Made by a program: the position numbers and the translations under genes | Notes under the pieces: generated by a model | What the model was told of the DNA's origin: nothing | Database searches by the model: none | What the model saw: only the letters and a program-made list of their open reading frames with translations | Shown here: positions 46,837-58,258 of the stretch, piece after piece | Layout: each line of letters starts with the position of its first letter | Numbering within the stretch: position 1 is the first letter of the stretch | Assembly (NCBI GenBank): GCA_964450955.1 | Contig: CAYVFI010000020.1 | Location: 1-64,000, forward strand | From: CAYNWT01 sp964450955 | GTDB lineage: Bacteria > Planctomycetota > Planctomycetia > Planctomycetales > Planctomycetaceae | Length of the DNA stretch: 64,000 bases | Reading direction: 5' to 3'

Positions 46837-48125
46837 TAGTTGCTACCTCCCGCTCGGCGATTCCGGTTTGAGATATTGTCTGACAAGATGTCTTCCAACG
46901 AAAACACGCTGCCGTATTTCGTGACCATCGCATCATCGTTTAGGACCTGAGCCAGGTTTCCGAGCACAACATCATGCGCACTGGTATCGTCAACAACACG
47001 GTTCTCATCCGTTATCGTACCGACGCCGCCAGCATCGTCATCATCGACCGTTCCAGCCGCACTCCAGTCAAGGTCGTACTTGATCTCCCATGGCTCCCAC
47101 AGCCCCAGCAGTCCGTCACCACCCGCAGATACCACCAACGGTGTGTGGTAAACATCAAGGGAGTGAAACGTGCCTTCGTTGAACAGGGACCGCAGGCCAC
47201 CGGCTCCATCACTACCACCCGGCAACACGAGAAACTCACTCGCAAGAGAGCCATTGGGATCGTCCGGGTCCGTCATCAATGGATCACGATGCTCTGGCGG
47301 ACTGGAGCCGGGCTGAAGAAAGTAAGCGGGTAAACCACGAATCATCAGACCAGCAAGTCGACGCTCGCCCGGCGTGATCTCTCGCTCGTTGCGATCGTGC
47401 AAGAATGTATTAGCGGCCAGCGGCGGTGAATAATTGCCAGCCGAATCAGTCCAGTGGTCACGATCCAGCAATCGGGTTGGCCAACGATAGAACCGCAATG
47501 GGTTCCCCCATGCATCAATAAACTCAGGCAACCCATCACCATCAGTGTCCGCAACCTCTGCCGACGTAAATGTATCTGTCCCAACGGGAGGCACACCAAA
47601 CACAGCCATCTCAGTCAGCATGAAATGCAGCACTTCAGCGCTCTCAGTGGCTCGACTTTCCGCACTCGCATCGTGCCGGGCCCAATTAACAGACGGATAT
47701 TGCTGCGTAAGCAGATCTGGCCTGAAAACACCTGCATCGACGGTCCCGCCTCCCGTGTCAATGAGTTCCGCAAAGCTCTGGGGAAAATTCAACCTGTAAA
47801 CCCATTTGCGAGCCAGAACCTCATCAACACCTGTGTTGCGTAACGGGTCAACAACTGAATCAGGCGGCAGTCCAACGGCCAACCGTAACCTTCGCTGCAA
47901 AGCTTCGCCCGCTTCCGCTCGAACACTGTTGCTGAACGCACGATCGAAGGCAGAAACGCGATCCTCAAGCAAGCCATTGACTTTAGAAACCAAAACCGCG
48001 GTCGCGTCTTCACGCGCCTGATCCAGCAGATTGCCCATGACAACCAACGACAGGCTCGCGAGAACGGCAATAATACCGATCACAACCAGCAATTCTATGA
48101 GTGAAAATCCGCGACGATTAGACAT
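46836..48125 (-). CDS. GspG/GspH-like pseudopilin
   Basis: A roughly 429-residue protein with a short leader MSNRRG, then FSLIELLVVIGIIAVLASL, Glu +5 present. The soluble part contains a DTDGDGLPEFIDAWGNPLRFYRW segment; the WGNP part resembles the calcium-loop and C-terminal region of major pseudopilins (typically D-x-WGxP). Start codons at 48137, 48128 and 48125 are all possible; 48125 has GGAG six bases upstream and gives the usual short leader. Second gene of the operon. Confidence 0.85.
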   Translation of the reverse strand: MSNRRGFSLIELLVVIGIIAVLASLSLVVMGNLLDQAREDATAVLVSKVNGLLEDRVSAFDRAFSNSVRAEAGEALQRRLRLAVGLPPDSVVDPLRNTGVDEVLARKWVYRLNFPQSFAELIDTGGGTVDAGVFRPDLLTQQYPSVNWARHDASAESRATESAEVLHFMLTEMAVFGVPPVGTDTFTSAEVADTDGDGLPEFIDAWGNPLRFYRWPTRLLDRDHWTDSAGNYSPPLAANTFLHDRNEREITPGERRLAGLMIRGLPAYFLQPGSSPPEHRDPLMTDPDDPNGSLASEFLVLPGGSDGAGGLRSLFNEGTFHSLDVYHTPLVVSAGGDGLLGLWEPWEIKYDLDWSAAGTVDDDDAGGVGTITDENRVVDDTSAHDVVLGNLAQVLNDDAMVTKYGSVFSLEDILSDNISNRNRRAGGSN

Positions 48126-48157
48126 CATGCGCTCCATGGGGACCGTTGTTCTGTCAA

Positions 48158-49081
48158 CTAGTTGCCCAGCGTCAGGCCTTCATTGAAGTTGGAGATATTG
48201 TCAGACTGACCAAGCTCCAGTTGCAGACCAGGCTCGTAAGGAGTTGGAATTACAAACGGGCTACCGTTACCGTAAATCTGATCTTCGCCAGGGGAAATAA
48301 TCTGATAGGAACCCTTCCGAATCGCCGCACCTGCCGGTGTCGCGTACGGTCCACTTAGGTTACCCATGTCGGCATCAGCCCAAGTAGACCCTGACAATTG
48401 ATTGAACACATCAAACCCATCTGGCTCACCAGGTACCTGCGGCTGAAACCCACGACCATCACGAGCGGACAGATACAAATATGGAGTCGCTTGCCCTGGC
48501 AACGGGTCGAGGAATTCGTTCACACCATCGCCATCAACATCGCTTAGCCGCGAAGCATCGAACCCATCAAAGAACGGGCCATCACGATTGCTGGAAGCAC
48601 TGTCGAAAGGATTCGAAGGATTCTTCGAGAACCCTGACAGTGTTCCACCTCCGTCCTGAGCCACACCCCCAAGAAAGAACACAAGGCACTCAGCTCCGGA
48701 AAGGAAGTAGACGTCCTCGCCATCCCCATCGTTGTTAAGGTCACGAGGCAAAGTGAAATCGAACTGCGGCCAAATTTGACGCAAAGTCCTAACCGATCCC
48801 GGATCCCAGGCATTCTCTGAAGGGTCTTCAGTGATGATGACAAAACTTGGCGGCTCAATGCCATACCGTGACTTGAATGCAGCGATGCCACCATCCAACT
48901 GAGTCATCTCCGTTTTCACTTGGGTCAACCTTGCAGTCCGGCGAACATTACTAATCGCCGGCAGCAGCAAGCCAATCAAAATGGCGATGATGACCATCAC
49001 CACCAATAACTCAATTAGCGAGAACGCGGACCGGCTGTGCCTTGTGGCTCGCAAACTGGTTTGTTCATTCAGTCGCTTCAT
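48158..49081 (-). CDS. GspG-like major pseudopilin
   Basis: A 307-residue protein with the prepilin segment FSLIELLVVMVIIAILIGLLLP and Glu +5, but with Ala instead of Gly at -1 (SRSA-FSL). The following VKTEMTQLDGGIAAFKSRYGIEPP matches the long-helix/core of GspG. Acidic loops DLNNDGDGED and DVDGDGVNEF suggest calcium binding, as in GspG. First gene of the pseudopilin operon; AGGAG ribosome-binding site. Polymerised by the GspE/GspF motor encoded just upstream. Confidence 0.87.
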   Translation of the reverse strand: MKRLNEQTSLRATRHSRSAFSLIELLVVMVIIAILIGLLLPAISNVRRTARLTQVKTEMTQLDGGIAAFKSRYGIEPPSFVIITEDPSENAWDPGSVRTLRQIWPQFDFTLPRDLNNDGDGEDVYFLSGAECLVFFLGGVAQDGGGTLSGFSKNPSNPFDSASSNRDGPFFDGFDASRLSDVDGDGVNEFLDPLPGQATPYLYLSARDGRGFQPQVPGEPDGFDVFNQLSGSTWADADMGNLSGPYATPAGAAIRKGSYQIISPGEDQIYGNGSPFVIPTPYEPGLQLELGQSDNISNFNEGLTLGN

Positions 49082-49314
49082 TAGGTCTCACTCCTGTTTG
49101 CCGACGACGCACCATTAAGACACGCCGCGATTCGGGGCTAAACGTTCTTCTTGTTTTCTGTTTGCTATTAAACAGCCGTCGCTTTCGCTCAGACTGCAGT
49201 GCAACCAAGTGAGCTGCACTCGATTACTCTTTCACAGCCAAAGTTGGCCGCACTACGGATGTTGTGTTCTAAACAGCCGCGGAATCGGGAACCGACTCCG
49301 CGACTTTCGTGCTT

Positions 49315-50562
49315 CTAAGCGAGGTCGTTCAGCAGCTTAATTAGCGGCATGAACAGGGCGATGACGATGAAACCAACAATCAATCCCAGAACCACAACCA
49401 TAAGCGGTTCCAAAAGACTAATCAGACTCTCGACCAGCACTTCCACTTCCTCGTCGTACACGTCGGCGATCTTGTAGAGCATGCTGTCCAGGGCACCGGT
49501 TTCTTCGCCGACGTCCACCATGTTGACCACCATGTCATCAACGATCCGCGCTTCCTTCAGCGGTACGGCAATCGTTTCACCTTCACGAATCGCCGAATAA
49601 ATATTGTCAAACGCCCGCATAAACACGTGGTTACCCGACGTGTCTCTGGCAATGATAATGCCCTCCAGAATCGGCACCCCGGATGCAATCAGCGTCCCCA
49701 GGGTTCGACACACTCGGGCAACAGTACTCTTCTCAATAATCTTCCCAAGCATCGGGATCTTCAGCGCGATGCGGTCCACGATGTACGCACCGGTTTTGTT
49801 TTTCTTCACAATCTTGACAAACAACCACAACGCGATCGGACAAGCGGGAATCAGGTACCAGTAGTCTTTAATGAAGTCGCTGGTACCAATCAGCGCCTTG
49901 GTAATAGCCGGCAGTTCGGTATCGAAGTCGTCGAAGATCTTTTTGAACTTCGGAATAATCCAGATCATGATGAAGGTCACAATCAACACCGCGACGCTGA
50001 TCACAGCACACGGGTAAATCATCGCACCCTTCACTTTTCGCTTCAGCGACATCGACTTCTCTTTGAAGTCCGCCAGTCGTTGAAGAATGACTTCCAAAGC
50101 ACCGCCGGCCTCACCGGCTTTCACCATGTTGACGTAAAGGTTGTCGAACGCCTTTGGCTGCTTGGCCATGGCCTCTGACAAGGTGGAACCCGATTCAATG
50201 TCCTCAATGACATCGCCAAGTGAGTTCTTCAATGGACCAGGCTTCGACTGACCTTCCAAAATTCGAAGGCTTCGCAGAATCGGCAAGCCCGCATCCTGTA
50301 GTGTCGATAATTGACGCGTAAACGTTGTGAGCTGCTTGGGACGAACACCACCCAGGGAGAACGATCGCTTCTTCTTACCCTTCCCCTTCTTGGCGTCCGC
50401 CTTGCCTTTGGCTTTCTTCTTACGGTTCTTCTCCGCAATCTTCGTAACGAAGAAGCCCTTCTCACGAATCATCGTGGTCGCTTCAGCCTCAGTCGGGGCT
50501 TCGATGGTGGCTTTCACCTCCGTCCCCGTATTGTCCATGGCTTCGTATTGGAAAACCGGCAT
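49315..50562 (-). CDS. Type II secretion / type IV pilus inner-membrane protein (GspF/PilC)
   Basis: A 415-residue polytopic platform protein that couples the ATPase to pilin polymerisation. It starts MPVFQYEAMDNTG, then a Lys-rich linker (KKKAKGKADAKKGKGKKK, about residues 49-66, longer than usual). Two GspF domains follow (about 80-205 and 285-410), with membrane helices near 180-205, 230-250 and 380-405 and the motifs LSTLQDAGLPI and TLGTLIASGVPI. ATG 50562 is chosen over 50595 as it begins the conserved domain. It lies between the ATPase genes and the pseudopilin operon. Confidence 0.95.
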   Translation of the reverse strand: MPVFQYEAMDNTGTEVKATIEAPTEAEATTMIREKGFFVTKIAEKNRKKKAKGKADAKKGKGKKKRSFSLGGVRPKQLTTFTRQLSTLQDAGLPILRSLRILEGQSKPGPLKNSLGDVIEDIESGSTLSEAMAKQPKAFDNLYVNMVKAGEAGGALEVILQRLADFKEKSMSLKRKVKGAMIYPCAVISVAVLIVTFIMIWIIPKFKKIFDDFDTELPAITKALIGTSDFIKDYWYLIPACPIALWLFVKIVKKNKTGAYIVDRIALKIPMLGKIIEKSTVARVCRTLGTLIASGVPILEGIIIARDTSGNHVFMRAFDNIYSAIREGETIAVPLKEARIVDDMVVNMVDVGEETGALDSMLYKIADVYDEEVEVLVESLISLLEPLMVVVLGLIVGFIVIALFMPLIKLLNDLA

Positions 50563-51127
50563 CACCGTCTCCGCGTTTAAGACTGGCAGACACATTCCGC
50601 CAGCGCCTCGCCCAAAATGAGCTAAGGCAATTGGTTCAAGGGAGCAAACTGTATTCCGAAATACCGTCTCGCGACCTAACTACCTGTCACAGCAAGGCTT
50701 ACGAAGCGGAAAAACTCTCAAACAAAGTGTCCACGCTCAAACTACTACAGCAATTTGATACGTGTTTTGATTGACCCGAAGGCCGGGCAACTTAAAGACC
50801 TGACGAAAGTCACCTGGTGTCTTGCCTGTGAAAATTCGCGGCCACTCACACGACGGGATAATGGTCCCATGCAATGTGCATCACGGGGTGAACCCCCGCG
50901 CGACGGGTCGCGATACAGTCAGAAACCTGTGTGGCTTTCAGTGTGATTAAGCGCCACGTCAGAGTTCGAATTTCGGGAGCGGCAAGGCAACGCGCCCTGA
51001 CGTTTTTTGGAGCCGAGCTAAACAGTAGGTCTTACCGGTTTTGAGCGATGTTTCCGACCAAAACTTCAGCACAACAAACTGTTCAAATCACGCTTTGCTT
51101 CACCCGAGTTTGAATCCTCACGCAACA
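50563..51127. other. Intergenic region with a rightward terminator-like hairpin
   Basis: About 565 bases between two leftward genes. It should hold the gspF promoter. No protein gene is supported. The region from about 50750 to 51008 on the plus strand could be a small RNA because it ends in a rightward terminator (50956-51008). Confidence 0.45.
50956..51008 (+). terminator. Orphan plus-strand terminator-like hairpin
   Basis: ACGTCAG (50956-50962) pairs with CTGACGT (50997-51003). An inner stem GGGAGCG/CGCGCCC has one mismatch. The T-run at 51003-51008 follows at once. The flanking genes are both on the minus strand, where no T-run is present. Confidence 0.5.
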
Positions 51128-52834
<1,707 letters not shown>

Positions 52835-52955
52835 GCTGGTTACTCAGTACTGCAGTTGGTTTCAAAAACTCTGACGCACCTCCGTGTGCTGACGATTTCT
52901 CTTCCTGAACTCCTGCGGCGACATGCGGCCGGACAACCCGGCGGCACGGTACCAA

Positions 52956-54071
52956 TCAATCTTCGAAATCGTCGTCGTCATCTTCGTCATCGTCGAAGAT
53001 GCCTCGCTTGGCACGTTCAATGCGGGAGGCGAGTTCTCCCGGGTTATTGGCTTTGGTGATAACGTCTGCTTCTTCGCACAGGCCGTTCTTCCAGAGATTG
53101 AACAACGAATCGTCCAGAAGAATCATGCCGTACTTACGCCCGGTTTGAATTGCCGATGTAATTCGGAAAGTCTTACCTTCGCGGATCAGGTTTGAGATCG
53201 CCGGTGTGACCACCAACATCTCATAGGCGGCGACCAACCCCTTCGGTTTTCGCGGCAGAAGTGCCTGCGAAAGAATGCCGATGATGGACGACGCCAACTG
53301 TGTTCGAATCTGTTCCTGTTGATTTGTCGGGAACACGTCGATGACTCGGTCGACGGTACCTTGAGCACCCGTGGTGTGCAGCGTTCCGAAAACAACGTGA
53401 CCGGTTTCCGCCGCGGTAATCGCAGACGAGATTGTTTCAAGGTCTCGCATTTCCCCGACAAGGATGCAGTCAGGATCCATTCGCAGAGCACGCCGAAGTG
53501 CTTCAGGGAAGTTTGGAACGTCGACACCAACTTCACGCTGGTTGACGGTCGACTTGTGATGGTCGTGGTAGTACTCAATCGGGTCTTCAAGCGTGATGAT
53601 GTGGTGATCGAGGTTGCGATTCATCCAGTTAATCATGCTGGCCAGACTGGTGGTCTTGCCGGAACCTGTCGGGCCAGTCACCAACAGCAAACCACGAGGC
53701 CGCTTAATTAGTTCGCCAATGACGGGCGGAAGCCCAAGCTGTTCGAACGTAAGGAACTCGTTCGGAATTCGCCGCAGCACCATCCCGATGAACCCGCGCT
53801 GCTTAAACACCGCAACGCGGAATCGAGCCTTTTCGCCGTAGGCAAAACCAAAGTCGGTTCCACCTTGCTCCTGAAGCTCCTGCTGATTTCGCTCCGGCGT
53901 GATGCTCTTCATCAACGACGTCGTGTCTTCAGCCTCAAGATCCTTGGTGTCCAGTTTGACCATGTGACCCCCAGCGCGGAGGACGGGTGGCTGGCCTACA
54001 GCGATGTGTAGGTCACTGGCCTTTTCTTTGACCACGGTCTCAAGCAATTTGTCAATCTGAAACGACGGCAT
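52956..54071 (-). CDS. pilT: Twitching motility / retraction ATPase PilT
   Basis: A 371-residue ATPase of the PilT family, which depolymerises type IV pili. It has the N-terminal PAS-like part KASDLHIAVGQPPVLR (residues 17-32), Walker A GPTGSGKTT at 133-141, Walker B ILVGEMRDLETI, the His box GTLHTTGA, and AIRNLIRE-like AISNLIREGK in the C-terminal domain. The tail ends in an acidic run (DDDEDDDDDFED). Its presence points to a retractable pilus as well as, or instead of, pure secretion. It lies between the two GspE-like genes. Confidence 0.95.
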   Translation of the reverse strand: MPSFQIDKLLETVVKEKASDLHIAVGQPPVLRAGGHMVKLDTKDLEAEDTTSLMKSITPERNQQELQEQGGTDFGFAYGEKARFRVAVFKQRGFIGMVLRRIPNEFLTFEQLGLPPVIGELIKRPRGLLLVTGPTGSGKTTSLASMINWMNRNLDHHIITLEDPIEYYHDHHKSTVNQREVGVDVPNFPEALRRALRMDPDCILVGEMRDLETISSAITAAETGHVVFGTLHTTGAQGTVDRVIDVFPTNQQEQIRTQLASSIIGILSQALLPRKPKGLVAAYEMLVVTPAISNLIREGKTFRITSAIQTGRKYGMILLDDSLFNLWKNGLCEEADVITKANNPGELASRIERAKRGIFDDDEDDDDDFED

Positions 54072-54289
54072 TCACGTTTCCCGATCTGCTACCAGGACTC
54101 ACGGCATCGCGTGGCCCAAATGAGATGTGCTGGTAGGCGTAGCAGATGACCCGATTGGGCCGAGTGGAATTGAGTGACATCCCTGCACGCCTATCATTCG
54201 CATCAATCCGCCATTCCGGCAAATTGACGCGAGGTTTTGATGATTCATGAAATCGCTGCAATTTGTGCCCTGACCGGACACAAATTCGC

Positions 54290-55984
54290 TCAGTGGCCAC
54301 CCTTCGACAATTTGTACACTTCTTTAAGTGATGTCAGCCCCTGGCCAGCCTTGACAGTGGCGTCCTGAACAATTGTTTTCATTCCGAACAATTTGGCTTG
54401 TCGACGAAGGTTGGTTGTTGGTTCGCTTTGGAATGTCATTTCCCGTAGCGTTGAGTTCATCGTCATCAGTTCGAACACTGCTCGGCGACCTTTGTAGCCG
54501 GTATGCTGACAGGCATTGCAGCCTTTGCCCTGCACCCAGTCGCCGGCCGCCAGCTCTTCCGGCGTGATTTCGAACAGGTCAACCTCTTCCTGAGTTGGCT
54601 TGTAAGTCTCTTTGCATTTGGGGCAAACGACTCGCACCAGACGCTGAGCCATGACCGCCATAATGGAGCAGGCGACGAGGAAAGGCTGAACACCCATATC
54701 GATCAGACGTGTAATAGCACCGGGCGCATCGTTCGTGTGAAGTGTACTGAAAACTAAGTGTCCAGTCAAAGACGCCTGAATTGCCATGTCGGCAGTCTCA
54801 TTGTCTCGAATTTCACCCACCAGGATGACATTCGGTGCCTGCCGCAACATGGCCTTAATGATCTTACCGAAGTTCAACCCAATCGAGTGCTTCACTTCCA
54901 CCTGGTTAATGCCTGGCAGGTAGTACTCCACCGGGTCCTCAGCAGTAATGATCTTTCGATCAGGCCGGTTGAGTTCACCTAGTGCACTGTACAAAGTTGT
55001 CGTCTTCCCGGAACCGGTGGGACCTGTCACCAAAAAGATACCGTTGGGTCGCCGGATGATATTCTGGAACGTTCGGTAGTTCTCTTCACTGAAACCGAGG
55101 TTCCGGATACCCACCTTAATGTTGTCTCGGTCCAGAATACGCATGACCACTGCCTGTCCGTGATTGGACGGAATAATGCTCACCCTCAGGTCGAACTCCT
55201 TGTTGCCGGACCGAGTCTTAATTCGCCCGTCCTGGCACCGACGTTTCTCAGAAATGTCCATCGTGGCCATAATCTTGATACGTGAGACCATGGCGGACAG
55301 CAGTCGTCGGGGCGGGCTGTCGCGTTCAACCAGCACTCCGTCAATCCGGTAGCGAATGCGAACACGTTCTTCGAACGGTTCAATGTGAATATCGCTGGCA
55401 CGCATGTTCATCGCTTCGCTGATAATCAGGTTCACCAGACGAATAATCGGAGCATCGTCGTCTTCACCTTCCACAGCGGCCGCTTTGGTGGCTTCCAGTT
55501 CTGTGAAGTCGATGGATGTCTCAGTGAACTCAGCCAGCATTGAATCCACTGACTCAGTTTCGGTCTGGCCGTAGTGCCTGTTAATTGCCCCCTGAATGGA
55601 CTCCAGCGGAGCCATCACGACACGGATGTCCTTGTTCAGAACGAATCGAAGTTTGTCCAGCACTTCGATATTGTTGGGGTTGTGCATCGCGACCACGACG
55701 GTGTCGCCGTCCAACTGCGTGGGAATGACAATGTTTTCCCGAGCCATGGACTCAGTCACCATCTCAATCACGGCCTGCGGGATCTGAACACTTTCCAGTT
55801 CAACCGTTTCGTAGCCGAGATCGGTGGCTTGAATGCGAACCAGGTCAGCCCCGGACACATACGTCAGCTTCACCAAGGCATCTTCAGGGGTAATACCCAG
55901 ATTGGAGGCCATCCCGTAGGCTTCTTCCAACTGGTCAGAGCTGATCGTGCCGTCATCAACAAAGCGTTGCAGCCAGTCTGCCAT
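54290..55984 (-). CDS. Second GspE/PilB-type assembly ATPase
   Basis: A 564-residue paralogue of the gene at 51128. It has an MshEN-type N-terminus (residues 5-140), an acidic linker (VEGEDDDAP), Walker A GPTGSGKTT at 321-329, Walker B VILVGEIRDNETADMA, the His box LVFSTLHTNDAP and a zinc site with CPKC and CNAC. It is catalytically complete. The two ATPases differ clearly in the linker and N-terminus, so they may serve different substrates or work as a pair. First gene of the leftward secretion/pilus block. Confidence 0.95.
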   Translation of the reverse strand: MADWLQRFVDDGTISSDQLEEAYGMASNLGITPEDALVKLTYVSGADLVRIQATDLGYETVELESVQIPQAVIEMVTESMARENIVIPTQLDGDTVVVAMHNPNNIEVLDKLRFVLNKDIRVVMAPLESIQGAINRHYGQTETESVDSMLAEFTETSIDFTELEATKAAAVEGEDDDAPIIRLVNLIISEAMNMRASDIHIEPFEERVRIRYRIDGVLVERDSPPRRLLSAMVSRIKIMATMDISEKRRCQDGRIKTRSGNKEFDLRVSIIPSNHGQAVVMRILDRDNIKVGIRNLGFSEENYRTFQNIIRRPNGIFLVTGPTGSGKTTTLYSALGELNRPDRKIITAEDPVEYYLPGINQVEVKHSIGLNFGKIIKAMLRQAPNVILVGEIRDNETADMAIQASLTGHLVFSTLHTNDAPGAITRLIDMGVQPFLVACSIMAVMAQRLVRVVCPKCKETYKPTQEEVDLFEITPEELAAGDWVQGKGCNACQHTGYKGRRAVFELMTMNSTLREMTFQSEPTTNLRRQAKLFGMKTIVQDATVKAGQGLTSLKEVYKLSKGGH

Positions 55985-56709
55985 TTCTAAATCTCCCTGG
56001 GACGCGCCCTTCAGGTGGCGCGGTGGATGTGTATTGCGACGTGCCGTTCAGCACGTATGCCGCGACGTCAAAACTACTGCGACCTGAGAACTCAGGACGC
56101 CCTGGCTTCGGGCCGAACAATCGCCGACGAGAAGCAGATATTCATACTGGTTACATACACACGTCAGGGGTGAACCCACGAAAGACCGACAAGGCGACCA
56201 GCGCCTGTTCGGGGGACTCAACACCTGTTCGCTTCGAGGTGAAGGGGCATCATGAAGCAAGTCGTGTATGGAATTGAAGATAGGACATCTTTCATGGTGC
56301 CGACTCTGGCGTGAGATGTCAATAATTTGGTGAAACCAGGCAGGATCTAACGACTGAAATCCCAATCAGGTCGCCAGAACACTTTCATCGTCAATGTCTT
56401 TGAGCACTGGTGCGTTATTGCTTGTCGGCTCAACTTAGCGGGAGAACCCGAACACGGTTGCCCACCGTACGGGTTGTCCCAGCCGGAACCGCCCGACCCC
56501 GCTTCGCTTTCCGAGCGAATTGGTTGTTAAAGTCGGAGAAGGCGAACGGTTACCGGGCCGATGGTGAATCAACCAATTTGATGCTTGTTTAGCGTTCTGT
56601 GGTCGCCTACTTTACCTTTTCGGAACGCCTGACCCAGTCGCTACGGCTGCGCGCCGAGCTTATTTGCACCGAGCTCTAACGGCTCACTTTTCTTTCCGGA
56701 CCCCAAAAG
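55985..56709. other. Intergenic region between divergent ATPase gene and ahcY
   Basis: About 725 bases. It should contain the promoters for the leftward secretion block and for ahcY. Several GC-rich inverted segments occur around 56430-56520, but I could not match them to the S-adenosylhomocysteine or SAM riboswitch consensus. No supported protein gene. Confidence 0.5.
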
Positions 56710-58050
56710 ATGGCTACAACAGAAACGCTACCGTACAAGGTTAAGGATATCTCTCTGGCTGAATTCGGCCGCAAAGAGATCCAGCTCGCCGAAAACGAAA
56801 TGCCAGGGCTGATGGCTCTGCGAGAAAAGTACGGCAAGACCAAACCACTGACAGGCGCGCGAATCGCTGGCTGCCTGCACATGACCATCCAAACCGCAGT
56901 CCTGATTGAGACTCTGGTTGAACTTGGTGCAGAAGTTACCTGGAGCAGCTGCAACATCTTCAGTACTCAGGATCACGCCGCAGCCGCAATTGCCGCAGCC
57001 GGTATTCCTGTATTCGCATGGAAGGGAATGACTGAAGAGGAGTTCGACTGGTGCATCGAACAGACTTTGCACTTCCCATCAGGCCAGCCTCTCAACCTGA
57101 TTCTGGACGACGGCGGCGACCTGACCGCGATGGTTCATGACAAGTACCCTGAACTCCTGTCAGACATTCACGGTATCAGCGAAGAAACGACTGCCGGAAT
57201 TCACCGACTGGACGTGCTTGTCAAAGAAGGCAGACTGAAAGTCCCGTCAATCAACGTCAACGACAGTGCGACAAAAAGCAAGTTCGACAACCTGTACGGT
57301 TGCCGCGAGTCATTGGCTGACGGTGTGAAGCGAGCCACCGACGTCATGTTGGCTGGCAAGGTTGCTGTTGTCTGTGGCTACGGCGATGTCGGCAAAGGGT
57401 GTGCTCACAGCCTCAAGAGCTACGGCTGCCGCGTCATCGTGACAGAAATCGACCCCATCAACGCCCTGCAGGCAGCGATGGAAGGATTCGAAGTCACGAC
57501 CATGGAGAACGCCGCTAAGGAAGGTCGATTGTTTGTCACCACGACAGGCAACAAAGATATCATCCTTGGCAAGCACATGGTTGAGATGCCAAACGATGCA
57601 ATCCTCTGCAACATCGGCCACTTCGATACCGAAATCGATATCGCATGGCTTGAACAGCAGGTCGCTGACGGCAAAGCCACATGTGACGAAATCAAAGCAG
57701 CCGACATCGGCGGCGTTGACCGTTACACATTCAACGACACTGGCCGCAGCGTCATCACGCTGGCAAAGGGCCGCCTGGTCAACCTTGGTTGTGCGACCGG
57801 ACACCCAAGCTTCGTCATGAGTACCTCGTTCACCAACCAGGTGCTGGCTCAGATGGAACTCTGGGAAAACCGCGACAACGACAAGTACAAGGTCGAAGTT
57901 GTCTGCCTGCCAAAACAACTGGACGAAGAAGTCGCTCGACTTCACCTGGAAAAGATCGGCGTCGAATTGACGACTCTCAGCCAGGAACAAGCCGACTACA
58001 TCGGCGTCCCGGTCAACGGCCCATACAAGCCAGACCACTACCGCTACTAA
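56710..58050 (+). CDS. ahcY: Adenosylhomocysteinase
   Basis: AhcY hydrolyses S-adenosylhomocysteine to adenosine and homocysteine, clearing the product of methyltransferases. The 446-residue product has the substrate motifs CNIFSTQDHAAAA and NDSATKSKFDNLYGCRESL, the NAD-binding Rossmann loop VAVVCGYGDVGKGCA (about residues 217-231), NIGHFDTEID and the C-terminal signature ending KPDHYRY. The length is normal for the bacterial form. There is no clear ribosome-binding site before ATG 56710. It is followed by a strong terminator and stands alone. Confidence 0.98.
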   Translation: MATTETLPYKVKDISLAEFGRKEIQLAENEMPGLMALREKYGKTKPLTGARIAGCLHMTIQTAVLIETLVELGAEVTWSSCNIFSTQDHAAAAIAAAGIPVFAWKGMTEEEFDWCIEQTLHFPSGQPLNLILDDGGDLTAMVHDKYPELLSDIHGISEETTAGIHRLDVLVKEGRLKVPSINVNDSATKSKFDNLYGCRESLADGVKRATDVMLAGKVAVVCGYGDVGKGCAHSLKSYGCRVIVTEIDPINALQAAMEGFEVTTMENAAKEGRLFVTTTGNKDIILGKHMVEMPNDAILCNIGHFDTEIDIAWLEQQVADGKATCDEIKAADIGGVDRYTFNDTGRSVITLAKGRLVNLGCATGHPSFVMSTSFTNQVLAQMELWENRDNDKYKVEVVCLPKQLDEEVARLHLEKIGVELTTLSQEQADYIGVPVNGPYKPDHYRY

Positions 58051-58134
58051 GGCAACTTCCAGTTGCATCGGGATGCCGGTGATTGGGTGACTGAAGTGGT
58101 TGCCTGAATCGCCGGTTGAACGCGCTTGAGACAG

Positions 58135-58166
58135 AGCCCGGTTCGTTTTTGCGAGCCGGGCTTTTT
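58135..58166 (+). terminator. Intrinsic terminator of ahcY
   Basis: An 11-bp stem AGCCCGGTTCG with CGAGCCGGGCT (one G-U pair) around TTTTTG, followed by TTTTT. It is 85 bases after the ahcY stop. Confidence 0.93.
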
Positions 58167-58258
58167 CTGTGGTGTCACATTGGCGTTGAGTGGACTGGCG
58201 TCGCTGGCTGGCGGGGTATTCTCATCGCGGTGCGTCGTAGGTTGAGCATTCCCGGCCG

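Noticed and set aside
56400..56709. Possible SAH or SAM riboswitch upstream of ahcY
   Set aside because: GC-rich inverted segments are present, but I could not match the conserved cores of either riboswitch class. A covariance-model search would decide.
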